From NCBI RefSeq assembly GCF_013402795.1, contig NZ_CP058595.1:407501-471500 (forward strand): a stretch of DNA of 64,000 bases. Reading direction: 5' to 3'. This DNA is from Costertonia aggregata (GTDB taxonomy: Bacteria > Bacteroidota > Bacteroidia > Flavobacteriales > Flavobacteriaceae). Both the position numbers and the translations under genes were made by a program. The notes beneath the pieces are model-generated. The model was given only the letters and a program-made list of their open reading frames with translations. It did no database searches and was not told where the DNA came from. This document shows, in pieces, positions 1 through 8,778 of the stretch (its first letter is position 1; every line of letters begins with the position of its first letter).

Positions 1-1
1 A

Positions 2-478
2 TGTAGCAAGGACAATGCTTATGTACTGCAAAACTCTCCCCTTTTTCTGGATAAATTAAAAGAGTATTATACGGAATTTGATATCCTATCGGATTTGAAG
101 GGTTTTGAGAAGGAGATTCTTAAAATCGCCGTTTATCATTTTGAAAGCTCGGAAAAATACATTTACCCCGCTGTAAAACATTTTGAAAACGATTTAAAGG
201 TCAAAATTTCAGGTCAAAACTGGGTAGATGTTTCAAGCCCCAATGCCAACAAGGGGTATGCACTTCAAAAAGTGATGAATGACCACGATATTGCATCTGA
301 TGAAATTATGGTTTTCGGAGATTACAACAATGATTTGGAAATGTTGGCATTATCGGATTATAGTTTTGCTATGGCCAATGCACACCCCAATGTTAAAAAG
401 GCGGCCAAGTATACCACAAAAAGCAATGATGATTTTGGAGTGGAACACATTTTGGAAAAGTTATTGAACAAACTTTAA
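2..478 (+). CDS. Cof-type HAD-family sugar-phosphate phosphatase, C-terminal part
   Basis: The reading frame is open from base 2, so the gene begins before the window; 158 residues are visible. The C-terminal Cof/HAD IIB signature is clear: a motif III lysine in an NKG triplet about 25 residues before a GDYNND motif IV (visible residues about 106-111) that would bind Mg2+. An alanine-rich stretch (AMANAHPNVKKAAKY) and a gDDFGVEH-like end, both typical of the family, follow. Members are cytosolic phosphatases of sugar phosphates or FMN/PLP-like compounds; the substrate cannot be read from this part. It converges on the next gene with only 8 nt between them and no hairpin terminator. Confidence 0.9.
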   Translation, partial: CSKDNAYVLQNSPLFLDKLKEYYTEFDILSDLKGFEKEILKIAVYHFESSEKYIYPAVKHFENDLKVKISGQNWVDVSSPNANKGYALQKVMNDHDIASDEIMVFGDYNNDLEMLALSDYSFAMANAHPNVKKAAKYTTKSNDDFGVEHILEKLLNKL

Positions 479-486
479 ATTTATTC

Positions 487-1749
487 TTAAGTCTTCTGTT
501 TCTTTTTTCTGGCCGCAGGAAACAGTACATTGTTCAATATTAAACGATAGCCGGGTGAATTAGGGTGTAATTCCAATTCCGTTTTTGGGTCGCCCACCCT
601 ATGTTGATAGTCTTCTGGATCATGACCACCGTAGAATGTAAAAAAACCTTTGCCTTTGATACCGTGAATGTACCGGGCTTCACTATTCAATTTATTTTCC
701 CCCAATACCATAACGGTAGGCTTTATCTCGTTTCTTGTAAATGATGTCGTTTGCCCCATAAATCCTTTGACCAAAGTCGTATGGTTTTGGCACAACATGG
801 TAGGGACCGGGTCCCATTTGGCAGAAAAATCCATCAAAGAAAAATAATCCGACTCTTTGGGGACATTGTTCCTTTTGTTGGTCATGTCAATTGAAGAAAA
901 TTCGTATCGCAAGGGATTGCGCTCCAATGTAAAATTGGTAAATGCGAATGTCCTCTTAAAATCCAAACGACTTTGATAATTGGCATCGGATGGGTCCCCA
1001 TCGAACATGGGTTCACAAATATCCACTCCTTCGGCGGACAGTGCAATGTCAAAACTATCCGTGGCCGAACACATGGCAAACATAAATCCACCACCTATCA
1101 CATATTTTCTAATTTTTTCAGCTACTGCACTTTTCTCCTTCGAGACCTTGTCATAGCCCAGTTTAGTCGCCAAAGCTTCCGCTTGCTGCTTTCCTTCGAT
1201 GTACCAGGGTGCTGCACGGTATGCCCCGTAAAACTTGCCATATTGCCCAGTAAAATCTTCGTGATGCAAATGTAGCCAATCATACAAAGCCAATTTATCG
1301 CCCAATACCTCTTCGTCGTATACCGTAACGTAGGGTATTTCCGCATAGGTCAAAACCATGGTCACGGCATCGTCCCAAGGTTGATTCCCCTTTGGAGAGT
1401 ATACGGCAACTTTAGGAGCTTTTTCGAGAATTACGGCTTCCTGATTTTTGGATGGACTGCCAATTTCATCTAAAATATTTTGTGCTTGACCATCTGACAA
1501 AATTTCGAAGGAAACACCTCGTATTTGACATTCTTTACGAATATTTTCCCCATCGGGGAGTAAAAAGGAGCCACCGCGGTAATTCAACAACCACTGTACT
1601 TTTTGTTGTTTGGCCAAAACCCAGTAGGTAATACCATATGCCTTTAAATGGTTTTTTTGACTTTCCGAATCCATAGGAATCAAGATGGAAGAGGCATATG
1701 TTGATAAAGAAAACAGAAAAAGAAAAAGAGAAAAAAGACTTTTTTTCAT
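487..1749 (-). CDS. Secreted conserved Bacteroidota protein, commonly mislabelled asparagine synthetase B
   Basis: The protein has 420 residues with a signal peptide (MKK, then a Leu/Phe-rich core to about residue 20), so it is exported. I take the ATG at 1749, not the in-frame one at 1767, because a promoter-like TAnnTTTG (1773-1780, minus) would place the transcript start near 1766. Database entries of this family often carry the name asparagine synthetase B, but I see neither an N-terminal Cys amidotransferase nor an ATP-pyrophosphatase loop. Instead residues 113-235 resemble a class I glutamine-amidotransferase/ThuA-like fold: a VAVYSPKG strand, a PYVTVYDEEVL segment, and a possible nucleophile elbow around Cys227 in GGGFMFAMCSATD. 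Function unknown. Confidence 0.8.
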   Translation of the reverse strand: MKKSLFSLFLFLFSLSTYASSILIPMDSESQKNHLKAYGITYWVLAKQQKVQWLLNYRGGSFLLPDGENIRKECQIRGVSFEILSDGQAQNILDEIGSPSKNQEAVILEKAPKVAVYSPKGNQPWDDAVTMVLTYAEIPYVTVYDEEVLGDKLALYDWLHLHHEDFTGQYGKFYGAYRAAPWYIEGKQQAEALATKLGYDKVSKEKSAVAEKIRKYVIGGGFMFAMCSATDSFDIALSAEGVDICEPMFDGDPSDANYQSRLDFKRTFAFTNFTLERNPLRYEFSSIDMTNKRNNVPKESDYFSLMDFSAKWDPVPTMLCQNHTTLVKGFMGQTTSFTRNEIKPTVMVLGENKLNSEARYIHGIKGKGFFTFYGGHDPEDYQHRVGDPKTELELHPNSPGYRLILNNVLFPAARKKKQKT

Positions 1750-1870
1750 AGTATACCATTGAGTCACTTACCCAAAGATAAACGAAAAATAACCGTGAAG
1801 TATTTTGAGATGAGTTAAAGGTTATTAAAATTAAAAACTTAACAACCTAAGCAAATAGTACTATACCCCC

Positions 1871-3421
1871 CTAAAAGGGCACGTCGTTATCGTCATCCGA
1901 ATTAAGACCGTCGTTCATAGAGCTGCCAAAAGCCTCATTGGCATCGGGAAGGTTTTTGGTAAGGAAAGGGTTGTCATCACCCCCGTTCATTTTGGATTGA
2001 AATTCAAAAGGAGAATCAAAATCATCCAAATTATCAAACTTACCAAGGTTACCGATAAACTTTAACCTGATATTATCCAAACCACCGTTCCTGTGTTTTG
2101 CCACTATAAATTCGGCCTGACCTTGGGTGGGTGTTCTTTCCTCGTCATCCCATTCATCTATTTTATAATATTCGGGACGATAAATAAAAGATACGATATC
2201 CGCATCTTGCTCAATGGCCCCGGATTCCCTTAAATCGGACAATATGGGTCTTTTACTGCCGCCACGGGTCTCAACCGCCCTAGACAATTGGGAAAGTGCG
2301 ATTACGGGCACATTCAATTCTTTCGCCAAAGCCTTTAAGTTTCTAGATATGGTAGAAATTTCCTGCTCCCTGTTTCCTCCTTTTTGGCTTCCACCTGCGG
2401 TCATTAACTGCAAATAATCGATAATTATCATTTTAATACCGTGCTGGGAGGCCAGTCGTCTCGCTTTTGCACGCAGGTCAAAAATGGATAATGAAGGAGT
2501 ATCATCAATAAACAATGGTGCCTTTTCCAAGGTTTTCACCTTTACGTTTAACTGTTCCCATTCGTGCTTTTCCAACCTACCTGTCCTCAACTTCTCTGAG
2601 GAAAGTCCAGTCTCGGAAGATATCAATCGCGTTATCAGCTGTACAGATGACATTTCGAGCGAAAAGAAGGCAACCGGTATTTCAGAATTTACCGCTATGT
2701 TCCTGGCCATCGAGAGCGTGAGGGCCGTTTTACCCATACCGGGTCTTGCTGCTACAATGACCAAATCACTAGGTTGCCAGCCCGATGTTAACTTGTCCAA
2801 TTTGTCAAATCCGGAAGGTATACCACTCAAACCTTCTTTATTGGCGATTTCCTCGATACGTTTTTTGGCTTGGATTACCAGATTTTGTGCCGTTTCTGCA
2901 GAGCGTTTTAAATTACCCTGCGTAACGTCGTACAACTTGGATTCGGCGTGATCCAGAAGGTCAAAAACATCGGTACCGTCATCATAGGCATCCTCAATAA
3001 TTTCGTTGGATATTTTTATTAGACTGCGCTGAATATACTTTTGCAATATAATCCTGGCGTGAAACTCGATATGGGCCGAAGAAGCCACTTTTTGCGTGAG
3101 CTTAATAAGGTAAAAATCACCACCTACGCCCTCCAAACGGCCATCTTTCTTTAACTGGGTAGAAACGGTTAATAAATCTACCGGTTCGGAAGTTTCAAAT
3201 AATTTGAATATAGCTTCATAGATAAACCGATGTGAATCTTTATAGAAAACATCAGGATGTAAGATATCTATTACTTCATCTACCCCCTTTTTGTCTATCA
3301 TCATTGCGCCTAACACAACTTCTTCTAAATCAACAGCTTGAGGCGGTATTTTACCCCTCTCCAAGTTGATAATGGCTGATGTATCTATTTTACGTCCAAT
3401 AATAGGGCTGGGTTTCTCCAT
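1871..3421 (-). CDS. dnaB: Replicative DNA helicase DnaB
   Basis: This is the hexameric 5'-3' helicase that unwinds DNA at the replication fork and recruits primase. An N-terminal DnaB domain (about residues 25-130) precedes a RecA-like core with a Walker A GMGKT at about 228-232, a Walker B IIIDYLQLM and the SQLSR motif. The C-terminus is acidic (ends DDDNDVPF). At 516 residues it has normal length and shows no intein. I chose the ATG at 3421 (MEKPSP); an ATG 18 nt upstream is also possible. The upstream region holds repeats and a DnaA-box-like site (separate entries). Cytosolic, essential. Confidence 0.96.
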   Translation of the reverse strand: MEKPSPIIGRKIDTSAIINLERGKIPPQAVDLEEVVLGAMMIDKKGVDEVIDILHPDVFYKDSHRFIYEAIFKLFETSEPVDLLTVSTQLKKDGRLEGVGGDFYLIKLTQKVASSAHIEFHARIILQKYIQRSLIKISNEIIEDAYDDGTDVFDLLDHAESKLYDVTQGNLKRSAETAQNLVIQAKKRIEEIANKEGLSGIPSGFDKLDKLTSGWQPSDLVIVAARPGMGKTALTLSMARNIAVNSEIPVAFFSLEMSSVQLITRLISSETGLSSEKLRTGRLEKHEWEQLNVKVKTLEKAPLFIDDTPSLSIFDLRAKARRLASQHGIKMIIIDYLQLMTAGGSQKGGNREQEISTISRNLKALAKELNVPVIALSQLSRAVETRGGSKRPILSDLRESGAIEQDADIVSFIYRPEYYKIDEWDDEERTPTQGQAEFIVAKHRNGGLDNIRLKFIGNLGKFDNLDDFDSPFEFQSKMNGGDDNPFLTKNLPDANEAFGSSMNDGLNSDDDNDVPF

Positions 3422-3439
3422 AGCAACGAAAGTATGCAA

Positions 3440-3510
3440 TTAACATTAAGTTAACTTTAAAAGGTGGCTTTAGGATATCCACCATTCATTAACATTAATG
3501 GTGTTGATAA
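3440..3510. promoter_or_regulatory. dnaB upstream region: paired TTAACATTAA repeats and a DnaA-box-like site
   Basis: Two identical TTAACATTAA copies lie at 3440-3449 and 3489-3498; the second sits in the near-palindrome CATTAACATTAATG. At 3502-3510 the minus strand reads TTATCAACA, one mismatch from the TTATCCACA DnaA box. All lie between the accA terminator and the dnaB start. A regulatory role is inference. Confidence 0.35.
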
Positions 3511-3535
3511 GTTACGAAATTGTGTTCATAACACG

Positions 3536-3568
3536 AAAAAAACCGAAGTACGTACACCTCGGTTTTTC
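3536..3568 (-). terminator. Rho-independent terminator after accA
   Basis: A hairpin with arms AAAAACCGA and TCGGTTTTT and a loop of about 12 nt begins about 20 nt after the accA stop codon. On the minus strand it is followed by a run of T. It separates accA from dnaB. Confidence 0.8.
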
Positions 3569-3589
3569 TGAACTAGATAAAAATCAGTA

Positions 3590-4543
3590 TCATCCGTTAA
3601 AAACTCCCATATTGGCATATTTTTCCATTCGGGTATTGACCAATTCTTTTGGGGATAACTTTTTTAGTTCTTCGTAATGGGAAGAAATTTTGTTTTTTAC
3701 GGTCTCAAATGTTTTCTCACGGTTGCTATGCGCACCACCTGCCGGTTCGCGTACGATTTCATCTATTATTTTTAATCTTTTCATATCGGTAGCCGTAAGT
3801 TTTAAAGCTTCGGCTGCAATCTCTTTATACTCCCAGCTTCTCCAAAGGATAGACGAACAGGATTCAGGCGAGATTACGGAGTACCAGGTATTTTCCAACA
3901 TCAAAACTTTATCACCAACACCTATTCCCAATGCCCCTCCTGAAGCACCTTCGCCTATGATTACAACGATGATAGGTACTTTTAGGCGTGTCATTTCCAA
4001 TATATTTCTGGCAATGGCCTCGCCTTGGCCACGCTCCTCGGCCTCAATACCCGGGTAAGCTCCCGGAGTGTCGATTAAACAGACTACTGGTATATTGAAC
4101 TTTTCGGCCGACTTCATTAGACGCAAGGCTTTTCTATAGCCTTCGGGATTCGCCATTCCGAAATTTCGATATTGTCGGGTCTTTGTGTTATATCCTTTTT
4201 GTTGGCCAACGAACATATAACTTTGATCACCGATTTTTCCCAGCCCACCGATCATGGCCTTATCGTCCTTGACACTTCTATCGCCATGAAGTTCTAAGAA
4301 CGTATCGCCACATATCGCATTGATATAGTCTAGCGTGTAGGGCCTGTTCGGGTGTCTAGAAAGTTGCACACGTTGCCATGCGGTAAGGTTTTTATATATC
4401 TCCTTTCTGGTTTCTGCCAGTTTTTTTTCAATTTGCTTACAAGTCTCGGAAACATCTACATCACTTTCTTCCCCAATGACCATACACTTGTCCAACTGGT
4501 CTTCCAATTCCTTTATAGGCAATTCAAAATCCAAATACTCCAT
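3590..4543 (-). CDS. accA: Acetyl-CoA carboxylase carboxyltransferase subunit alpha
   Basis: AccA pairs with AccD (not in the window) to transfer the carboxyl group from biotin to acetyl-CoA, forming malonyl-CoA, the first committed step of fatty-acid synthesis. The 317-residue protein is the usual family length. It carries the crotonase-like core with [28 protein letters not shown], the [11 protein letters not shown] segment and the oxyanion-hole region [15 protein letters not shown]. It lies 58 nt after the DMT transporter on the same strand and ends before a strong terminator. Cytosolic. Confidence 0.97.
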   Translation of the reverse strand: MEYLDFELPIKELEDQLDKCMVIGEESDVDVSETCKQIEKKLAETRKEIYKNLTAWQRVQLSRHPNRPYTLDYINAICGDTFLELHGDRSVKDDKAMIGGLGKIGDQSYMFVGQQKGYNTKTRQYRNFGMANPEGYRKALRLMKSAEKFNIPVVCLIDTPGAYPGIEAEERGQGEAIARNILEMTRLKVPIIVVIIGEGASGGALGIGVGDKVLMLENTWYSVISPESCSSILWRSWEYKEIAAEALKLTATDMKRLKIIDEIVREPAGGAHSNREKTFETVKNKISSHYEELKKLSPKELVNTRMEKYANMGVFNG

Positions 4544-4601
4544 GAAAAATTTAGGTTTAGTTTTTATCAGCTTACAAATATAAAACTTTATGGGTATAGC
4601 T

Positions 4602-5489
4602 TCACGTTTGTTTTTGTCTCAATTTGTTCTTAAGGACGCCATTGGCCACCACGGTAAGCAATATAAGCAACCCACCCAAATAAAAAAGTGGGGTCATTTT
4701 TTCTGACTCACCCAAAACAATAAAAGCCAATAACATACCGTATATGGGTTCCAAATTTACCGTTAGCATTACGGTATAGGGGCTGATAAAACGCATTACT
4801 TTTACCGATGCGATAAACGCATATGCCGTGCATGCCGATGCCAAAATGAAAATATAGATCCAATCTGTATGGGCCAAACTAAAAAAATCTGTCGTAAAGC
4901 TCTGCATACCCAGCAGATATATGGTCAGGAAAACGACTCCACCAAAAAGCTCATAAAACGAAATAATAGATGGTTTTTGATGTTTGACGAGTTTACCGTT
5001 CATCAAAGAAAAAATTGCAGCTAAAAAAGAGGAAACCAACGCTAGAATAATGCCATGCAAATATTCTGTCTCCACCTGAAAGATGATATACAGGCCAACG
5101 ATTACCAATATTCCAAAACATATTTCATACCAAATGATCTTCCTTTTGTATAATACCGGCTCCAAAAACGCCGTAAAAAAAGCACCGGTAGACATTGTGG
5201 CCAATGCTATTGAAACATTGGAAACCTTTATGGCCATAAAAAAAGTGACCCAGTGCAAAGCTATGACGATACCAACGAAAATCATTGTACATAGGGTTTT
5301 GACCCCTACCTTTAGCGATACTTTTTTTATCCACAGATAAACACCTATGATTAAAGATGCCAATAACATACGATACCAAACCAAAGGTAGGGCAGCTATG
5401 GAAATAAGTTTGCCCAATAAGGCCGTGAAGCCCCAAATAAAAACTATAAGATGAAGATGAAGGTAATTCTTGAGCTTATCGTTTGGCAT
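4602..5489 (-). CDS. EamA/DMT-family transporter
   Basis: This is an inner-membrane protein of 295 residues with about ten predicted hydrophobic helices in two EamA repeats, typical of drug/metabolite transporters such as RhaT/YdcZ relatives. An internal NGKLVKH turn links the halves, and a [14 protein letters not shown] segment near residue 245 is the standard last-repeat signature. Its start overlaps the end of the LptF/LptG permease by 14 nt, so translation is probably coupled within a tgt-permease-transporter operon. The substrate cannot be told from sequence; metabolite export is the usual role. Confidence 0.88.
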   Translation of the reverse strand: MPNDKLKNYLHLHLIVFIWGFTALLGKLISIAALPLVWYRMLLASLIIGVYLWIKKVSLKVGVKTLCTMIFVGIVIALHWVTFFMAIKVSNVSIALATMSTGAFFTAFLEPVLYKRKIIWYEICFGILVIVGLYIIFQVETEYLHGIILALVSSFLAAIFSLMNGKLVKHQKPSIISFYELFGGVVFLTIYLLGMQSFTTDFFSLAHTDWIYIFILASACTAYAFIASVKVMRFISPYTVMLTVNLEPIYGMLLAFIVLGESEKMTPLFYLGGLLILLTVVANGVLKNKLRQKQT

Positions 5490-6552
5490 TCTTTAATAAA
5501 TAAACGCCCAAAATACCAAAAAACAAATTAGGTATTACCACGGCCCACAATGGTGGGAAACCCGATTGTTCGGCCAAAGTACCGAATACCTTATCAAAAA
5601 ATATATAAATAAATGCGATACCTATCCCAAAAGCCAAATTTATTCCCATACCGCCTCTTCGCTTTACCGAGGACACGGCAACGGCAATAACGGTCAAAAT
5701 AAAGGCAGATATTGGCAAAGCCCATCTTTTATATTTTACCAAAACATAGGTGTTTATATTGGAAGCCCCTTTTTTTCTTTGCGCATCAATAAAATCGTTC
5801 AACTCAAAAATGTTCTTGGTCTCGGCTATATAAGATACCGGGGTAAGGTCATCAATCTTGAAATTGAATATGGTATCCAAACGTCTTTTTGTTTCTACGA
5901 TTTCCTGATTGTTTTCCAAAGTACGTTTATGGTATGAAGTAAGCCTGTAGGTACTGTCTTTTTCGACCCATCTTATGTTTGCAGCAGAAATCTTGTACTC
6001 CAACTGATCCCCATTAAAGTGTTCCAAGGTAAAATTATACCCTATTTGCCGTGCCGGATCAAAGCTACTTACATACAAATAGTCATTTTCATTCAATTGA
6101 TTGAATATATTGCTGGTAACCCTGTCCGCCTTCCCCTTTTTGAGATATTCATACCTAAAGGCATTATAACCCTCGCTGGCCCTTGGCACCAAGAACATTC
6201 CCATGAAAAACATAATTGTGGCAATTATAGTGGCACCTATAAGATATGGACGTAAAAACCTACCATAAGAAACCCCTGAGCTCAGTATCGCAACAATTTC
6301 TGTATTACCGGCCAACTTTGAGGTAAAAAAAATGATGGAAAGAAATAAAAAAATAGGAAACAAAAGACTACCTATATATACCGTAAAACAAGCATAATAA
6401 TATACGATTTCATTAAGCGGGGCTTCATTATCGATCATACGGCCCACTTGCTCCGCCAAATTCGCCATTATCCCTATCGGGATAAAAAGCAAAAGCATTA
6501 CCGAGAAGGTGACCAGATATCGTTTTAATATGTACTTGTCAAGAATTGTCAA
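5476..6552 (-). CDS. LptF/LptG-family lipopolysaccharide export permease
   Basis: The 358-residue protein is in the YjgP/YjgQ family. It starts MTILDKYILKRYL, has three to four N-terminal membrane segments, a periplasmic beta-rich domain (about residues 140-270) and C-terminal helices ending in a PxLFFGILGVYLL segment. LptF and LptG form the membrane core of the LptB2FG ABC transporter that extracts LPS from the inner membrane. Only one of the two is present here, and whether it is F or G cannot be settled by eye. The gap to tgt is 1 nt and the downstream overlap is 14 nt, so it is certainly in an operon. Confidence 0.9.
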   Translation of the reverse strand: MTILDKYILKRYLVTFSVMLLLFIPIGIMANLAEQVGRMIDNEAPLNEIVYYYACFTVYIGSLLFPIFLFLSIIFFTSKLAGNTEIVAILSSGVSYGRFLRPYLIGATIIATIMFFMGMFLVPRASEGYNAFRYEYLKKGKADRVTSNIFNQLNENDYLYVSSFDPARQIGYNFTLEHFNGDQLEYKISAANIRWVEKDSTYRLTSYHKRTLENNQEIVETKRRLDTIFNFKIDDLTPVSYIAETKNIFELNDFIDAQRKKGASNINTYVLVKYKRWALPISAFILTVIAVAVSSVKRRGGMGINLAFGIGIAFIYIFFDKVFGTLAEQSGFPPLWAVVIPNLFFGILGVYLLKNAKR

Positions 6553-6553
6553 A

Positions 6554-7684
6554 CTACAATCTTTTGTCCATTTGTTTTACCATAGCATCCTTCCACTCCC
6601 TAAAATCCCCAGCTAAAATATGTTTTCTTGCCGTTCGGGTCAACCAAAGATAAAAACCGAGGTTATGTATGGTCGCTATTTGTTTGCCCAAATATTCATT
6701 TGCCGCAAAAAGATGCCTTAGATAAGCTTTTGAATATTCCAAATCCACAAAAGTGATACCCATTTCATCCAAGGGGGAGAAATCATCTTCCCACTTTTTG
6801 TTTTTTATGTTGATGGTACCGTGAGCTGTAAAAAGCATGCCGTTTCTTGCATTTCGGGTAGGCATTACACAATCGAACATATCAATGCCCAGGGCTATAT
6901 TTTCCAATATGTTTATGGGTGTTCCCACTCCCATGAGGTACCTGGGTTTATCTTCTGGCAATACTTCGCAGACCACATCGGTCATGGCATACATCTCTTC
7001 TGCCGGTTCCCCTACCGATAATCCCCCTATGGCATTACCTTCGGCCCCTACCCCGGCAATATATTCAGCTGATTGTCTTCGTAAATCTTTGTATGTTGAA
7101 CCTTGTACTATGGGGAAAAAAGTCTGGGCATAATCGTATGCGAACGGCACCTTTTTCAAGTGGGCGATACAACGCTCTAACCACCTATGCGTCATGTGCA
7201 TAGAACGTTTTGCATAGTTATATTCGCATGGGTAAGGGGTACATTCATCAAAGGCCATTATGATGTCCGCGCCTATGACACGTTGAATTTCCATTACGTT
7301 TTCGGGGGTGAACATGTGCATAGAGCCGTCGATATGCGATTTGAACTTTACCCCTTCTTCTTTGATTTTCCGGTTTCCAGACAGGGAATACACTTGATAT
7401 CCACCACTATCCGTAAGAATATTCCTGTCCCAACCCATGAACTTATGAAGTCCGCCAGCCTGTTTTAAAATGGGTGTTTTAGGCCTGAGAAAAAGATGGT
7501 ATGTATTTCCCAAAATGATGTCGGGATTTATTTCGTCCTTTAATTCTCTTTGATGTACCCCTTTGACCGATGCTACTGTACCCACGGGCATAAAAATAGG
7601 TGTCTCTATCTTGCCATGGTCCGTTATCATCTCCCCGGCACGGGCCTTGCTCTTAGGGTCGGTATGTTGTAAGGTAAATTTCAA
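6554..7684 (-). CDS. tgt: tRNA-guanine transglycosylase lacking the zinc cysteines
   Basis: Tgt exchanges guanine 34 for preQ1 in GUN-anticodon tRNAs on the way to queuosine. The 376-residue TIM barrel keeps the catalytic base Asp92 (TDSGGYQ), the nucleophile Asp271 (FDCVMPTRNARNG) and the GGLSVGE pocket. The bacterial zinc site (C-x-C-x-x-C, then His) is changed: aligned against PIDPECDCYTCKHYSRAYL, this protein reads PLDEMGITFVDLEYSKAYL, so the three cysteines become Gly309, Thr311 and Asp314, while His340 remains. I recall similar sequences in other flavobacteria, so it may be lineage-wide. First gene of the operon with the permease. Confidence 0.96.
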   Translation of the reverse strand: MKFTLQHTDPKSKARAGEMITDHGKIETPIFMPVGTVASVKGVHQRELKDEINPDIILGNTYHLFLRPKTPILKQAGGLHKFMGWDRNILTDSGGYQVYSLSGNRKIKEEGVKFKSHIDGSMHMFTPENVMEIQRVIGADIIMAFDECTPYPCEYNYAKRSMHMTHRWLERCIAHLKKVPFAYDYAQTFFPIVQGSTYKDLRRQSAEYIAGVGAEGNAIGGLSVGEPAEEMYAMTDVVCEVLPEDKPRYLMGVGTPINILENIALGIDMFDCVMPTRNARNGMLFTAHGTINIKNKKWEDDFSPLDEMGITFVDLEYSKAYLRHLFAANEYLGKQIATIHNLGFYLWLTRTARKHILAGDFREWKDAMVKQMDKRL

Positions 7685-7851
7685 ATACTATGATATTAAG
7701 GTCGCAAATATAGTCAACTCCCCAGCATTACCTTCTTAACGATAAATTAAAGTTGAACAAGCCTTTTAGGCCGTTGATAAAATATGATAAATAGCCTTGT
7801 ATACCCAAAAGATTGCCACTACTTTTAGACCTGCTAAAAAGTAAAAGAACT

Positions 7852-8697
7852 ATGGCCAATATTATGGAATTAGAAAATCTTGCGACACAGGTAAGAAGAG
7901 ATATTTTACGAATGGTACACAAGGTAAATTCAGGGCATCCCGGGGGTTCTTTGGGCTGTACGGAATTCTTTGTTGTACTCTACAATGAAATGATGGAGTT
8001 GAAAGATGGTTTTGACATGAATGGAATTGGAGAAGACCTTTTCTTTTTGTCCAACGGTCATATTTCCCCGGTTTTCTACAGTGTTTTGGCCAGAAAAGGA
8101 TACTTTCCTATCGAAGAATTGAACACATTTAGATTAATAGATTCCCGTTTACAAGGGCACCCTACAACCCATGAGGGCCTCCCGGGCGTTCGCATAGCAT
8201 CCGGCTCTCTAGGTCAGGGCATGTCGGTCGCCATTGGTGCGGCCCAAGCCAAAAAGCTCAACAAGGACAGCCATCTCATTTACTCACTGCACGGTGACGG
8301 AGAATTACAGGAAGGTCAAAATTGGGAGGCCATTATGTACGCTGCCGGAAAAAAGGTGGATAATCTTATTTGTACCATTGATTTGAACGGACAACAAATA
8401 GATGGTTCTACCGATACCGTAATGCCCATGGGAGACCTAAAAGTTAAATTTGAGGCTTTTGGTTGGGACGTGATGGAAATAAAAAATGGTAACAATATAG
8501 AAGCTGTTCTCAACGGAATGGCCGATGCCAAACAAAGAACCGGAAAGGGTAAACCGGTATGTGTGCTTTTGCATACCATAATGGGGCACGGCGTTGATTT
8601 TATGATGCACACCCACGCTTGGCATGGTAAAGCACCAAACGATGAGCAACTAGAGAATGCATTATCACAAAATGCCGAAACTTTGGGAGACTATTAG
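7852..8697 (+). CDS. Transketolase, N-terminal (thiamine-binding) subunit
   Basis: This is the first half of a split transketolase of 281 residues. It interconverts sugar phosphates in the non-oxidative pentose phosphate pathway together with the next gene. It shows the SGHPGGSLGCTEF substrate-binding histidine, the QGHPTTHEGLPGV loop, and the thiamine-diphosphate/Mg2+ motif GDGELQEGQNWEA followed about 30 residues later by DLN. The start is the ATG at 7852; an upstream in-frame TTG has no support. An 81-nt gap precedes the C-terminal subunit. Split transketolases are common in Bacteroidota and archaea. Confidence 0.95.
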   Translation: MANIMELENLATQVRRDILRMVHKVNSGHPGGSLGCTEFFVVLYNEMMELKDGFDMNGIGEDLFFLSNGHISPVFYSVLARKGYFPIEELNTFRLIDSRLQGHPTTHEGLPGVRIASGSLGQGMSVAIGAAQAKKLNKDSHLIYSLHGDGELQEGQNWEAIMYAAGKKVDNLICTIDLNGQQIDGSTDTVMPMGDLKVKFEAFGWDVMEIKNGNNIEAVLNGMADAKQRTGKGKPVCVLLHTIMGHGVDFMMHTHAWHGKAPNDEQLENALSQNAETLGDY

Positions 8698-8778
8698 TCG
8701 TTAAACCAACTCTTAAAAGAAATTTTTAGAAATTAAAAATTTTCGCCTTTGCGAGAATGATATCAAAATATCGATTCG

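Noticed and set aside
1750-1767. Upstream start for the asparagine-synthetase-B-like protein
   Set aside because: A -7-like TATCTTTG at 1773-1780 (minus) places the transcript start at about 1766, so this ATG would not be within the mRNA with a usable leader.
2484-2951. 155-codon open frame on plus inside dnaB
   Set aside because: It is antisense to the strongly conserved dnaB core and shows no own start context or known domain; a codon-bias shadow.
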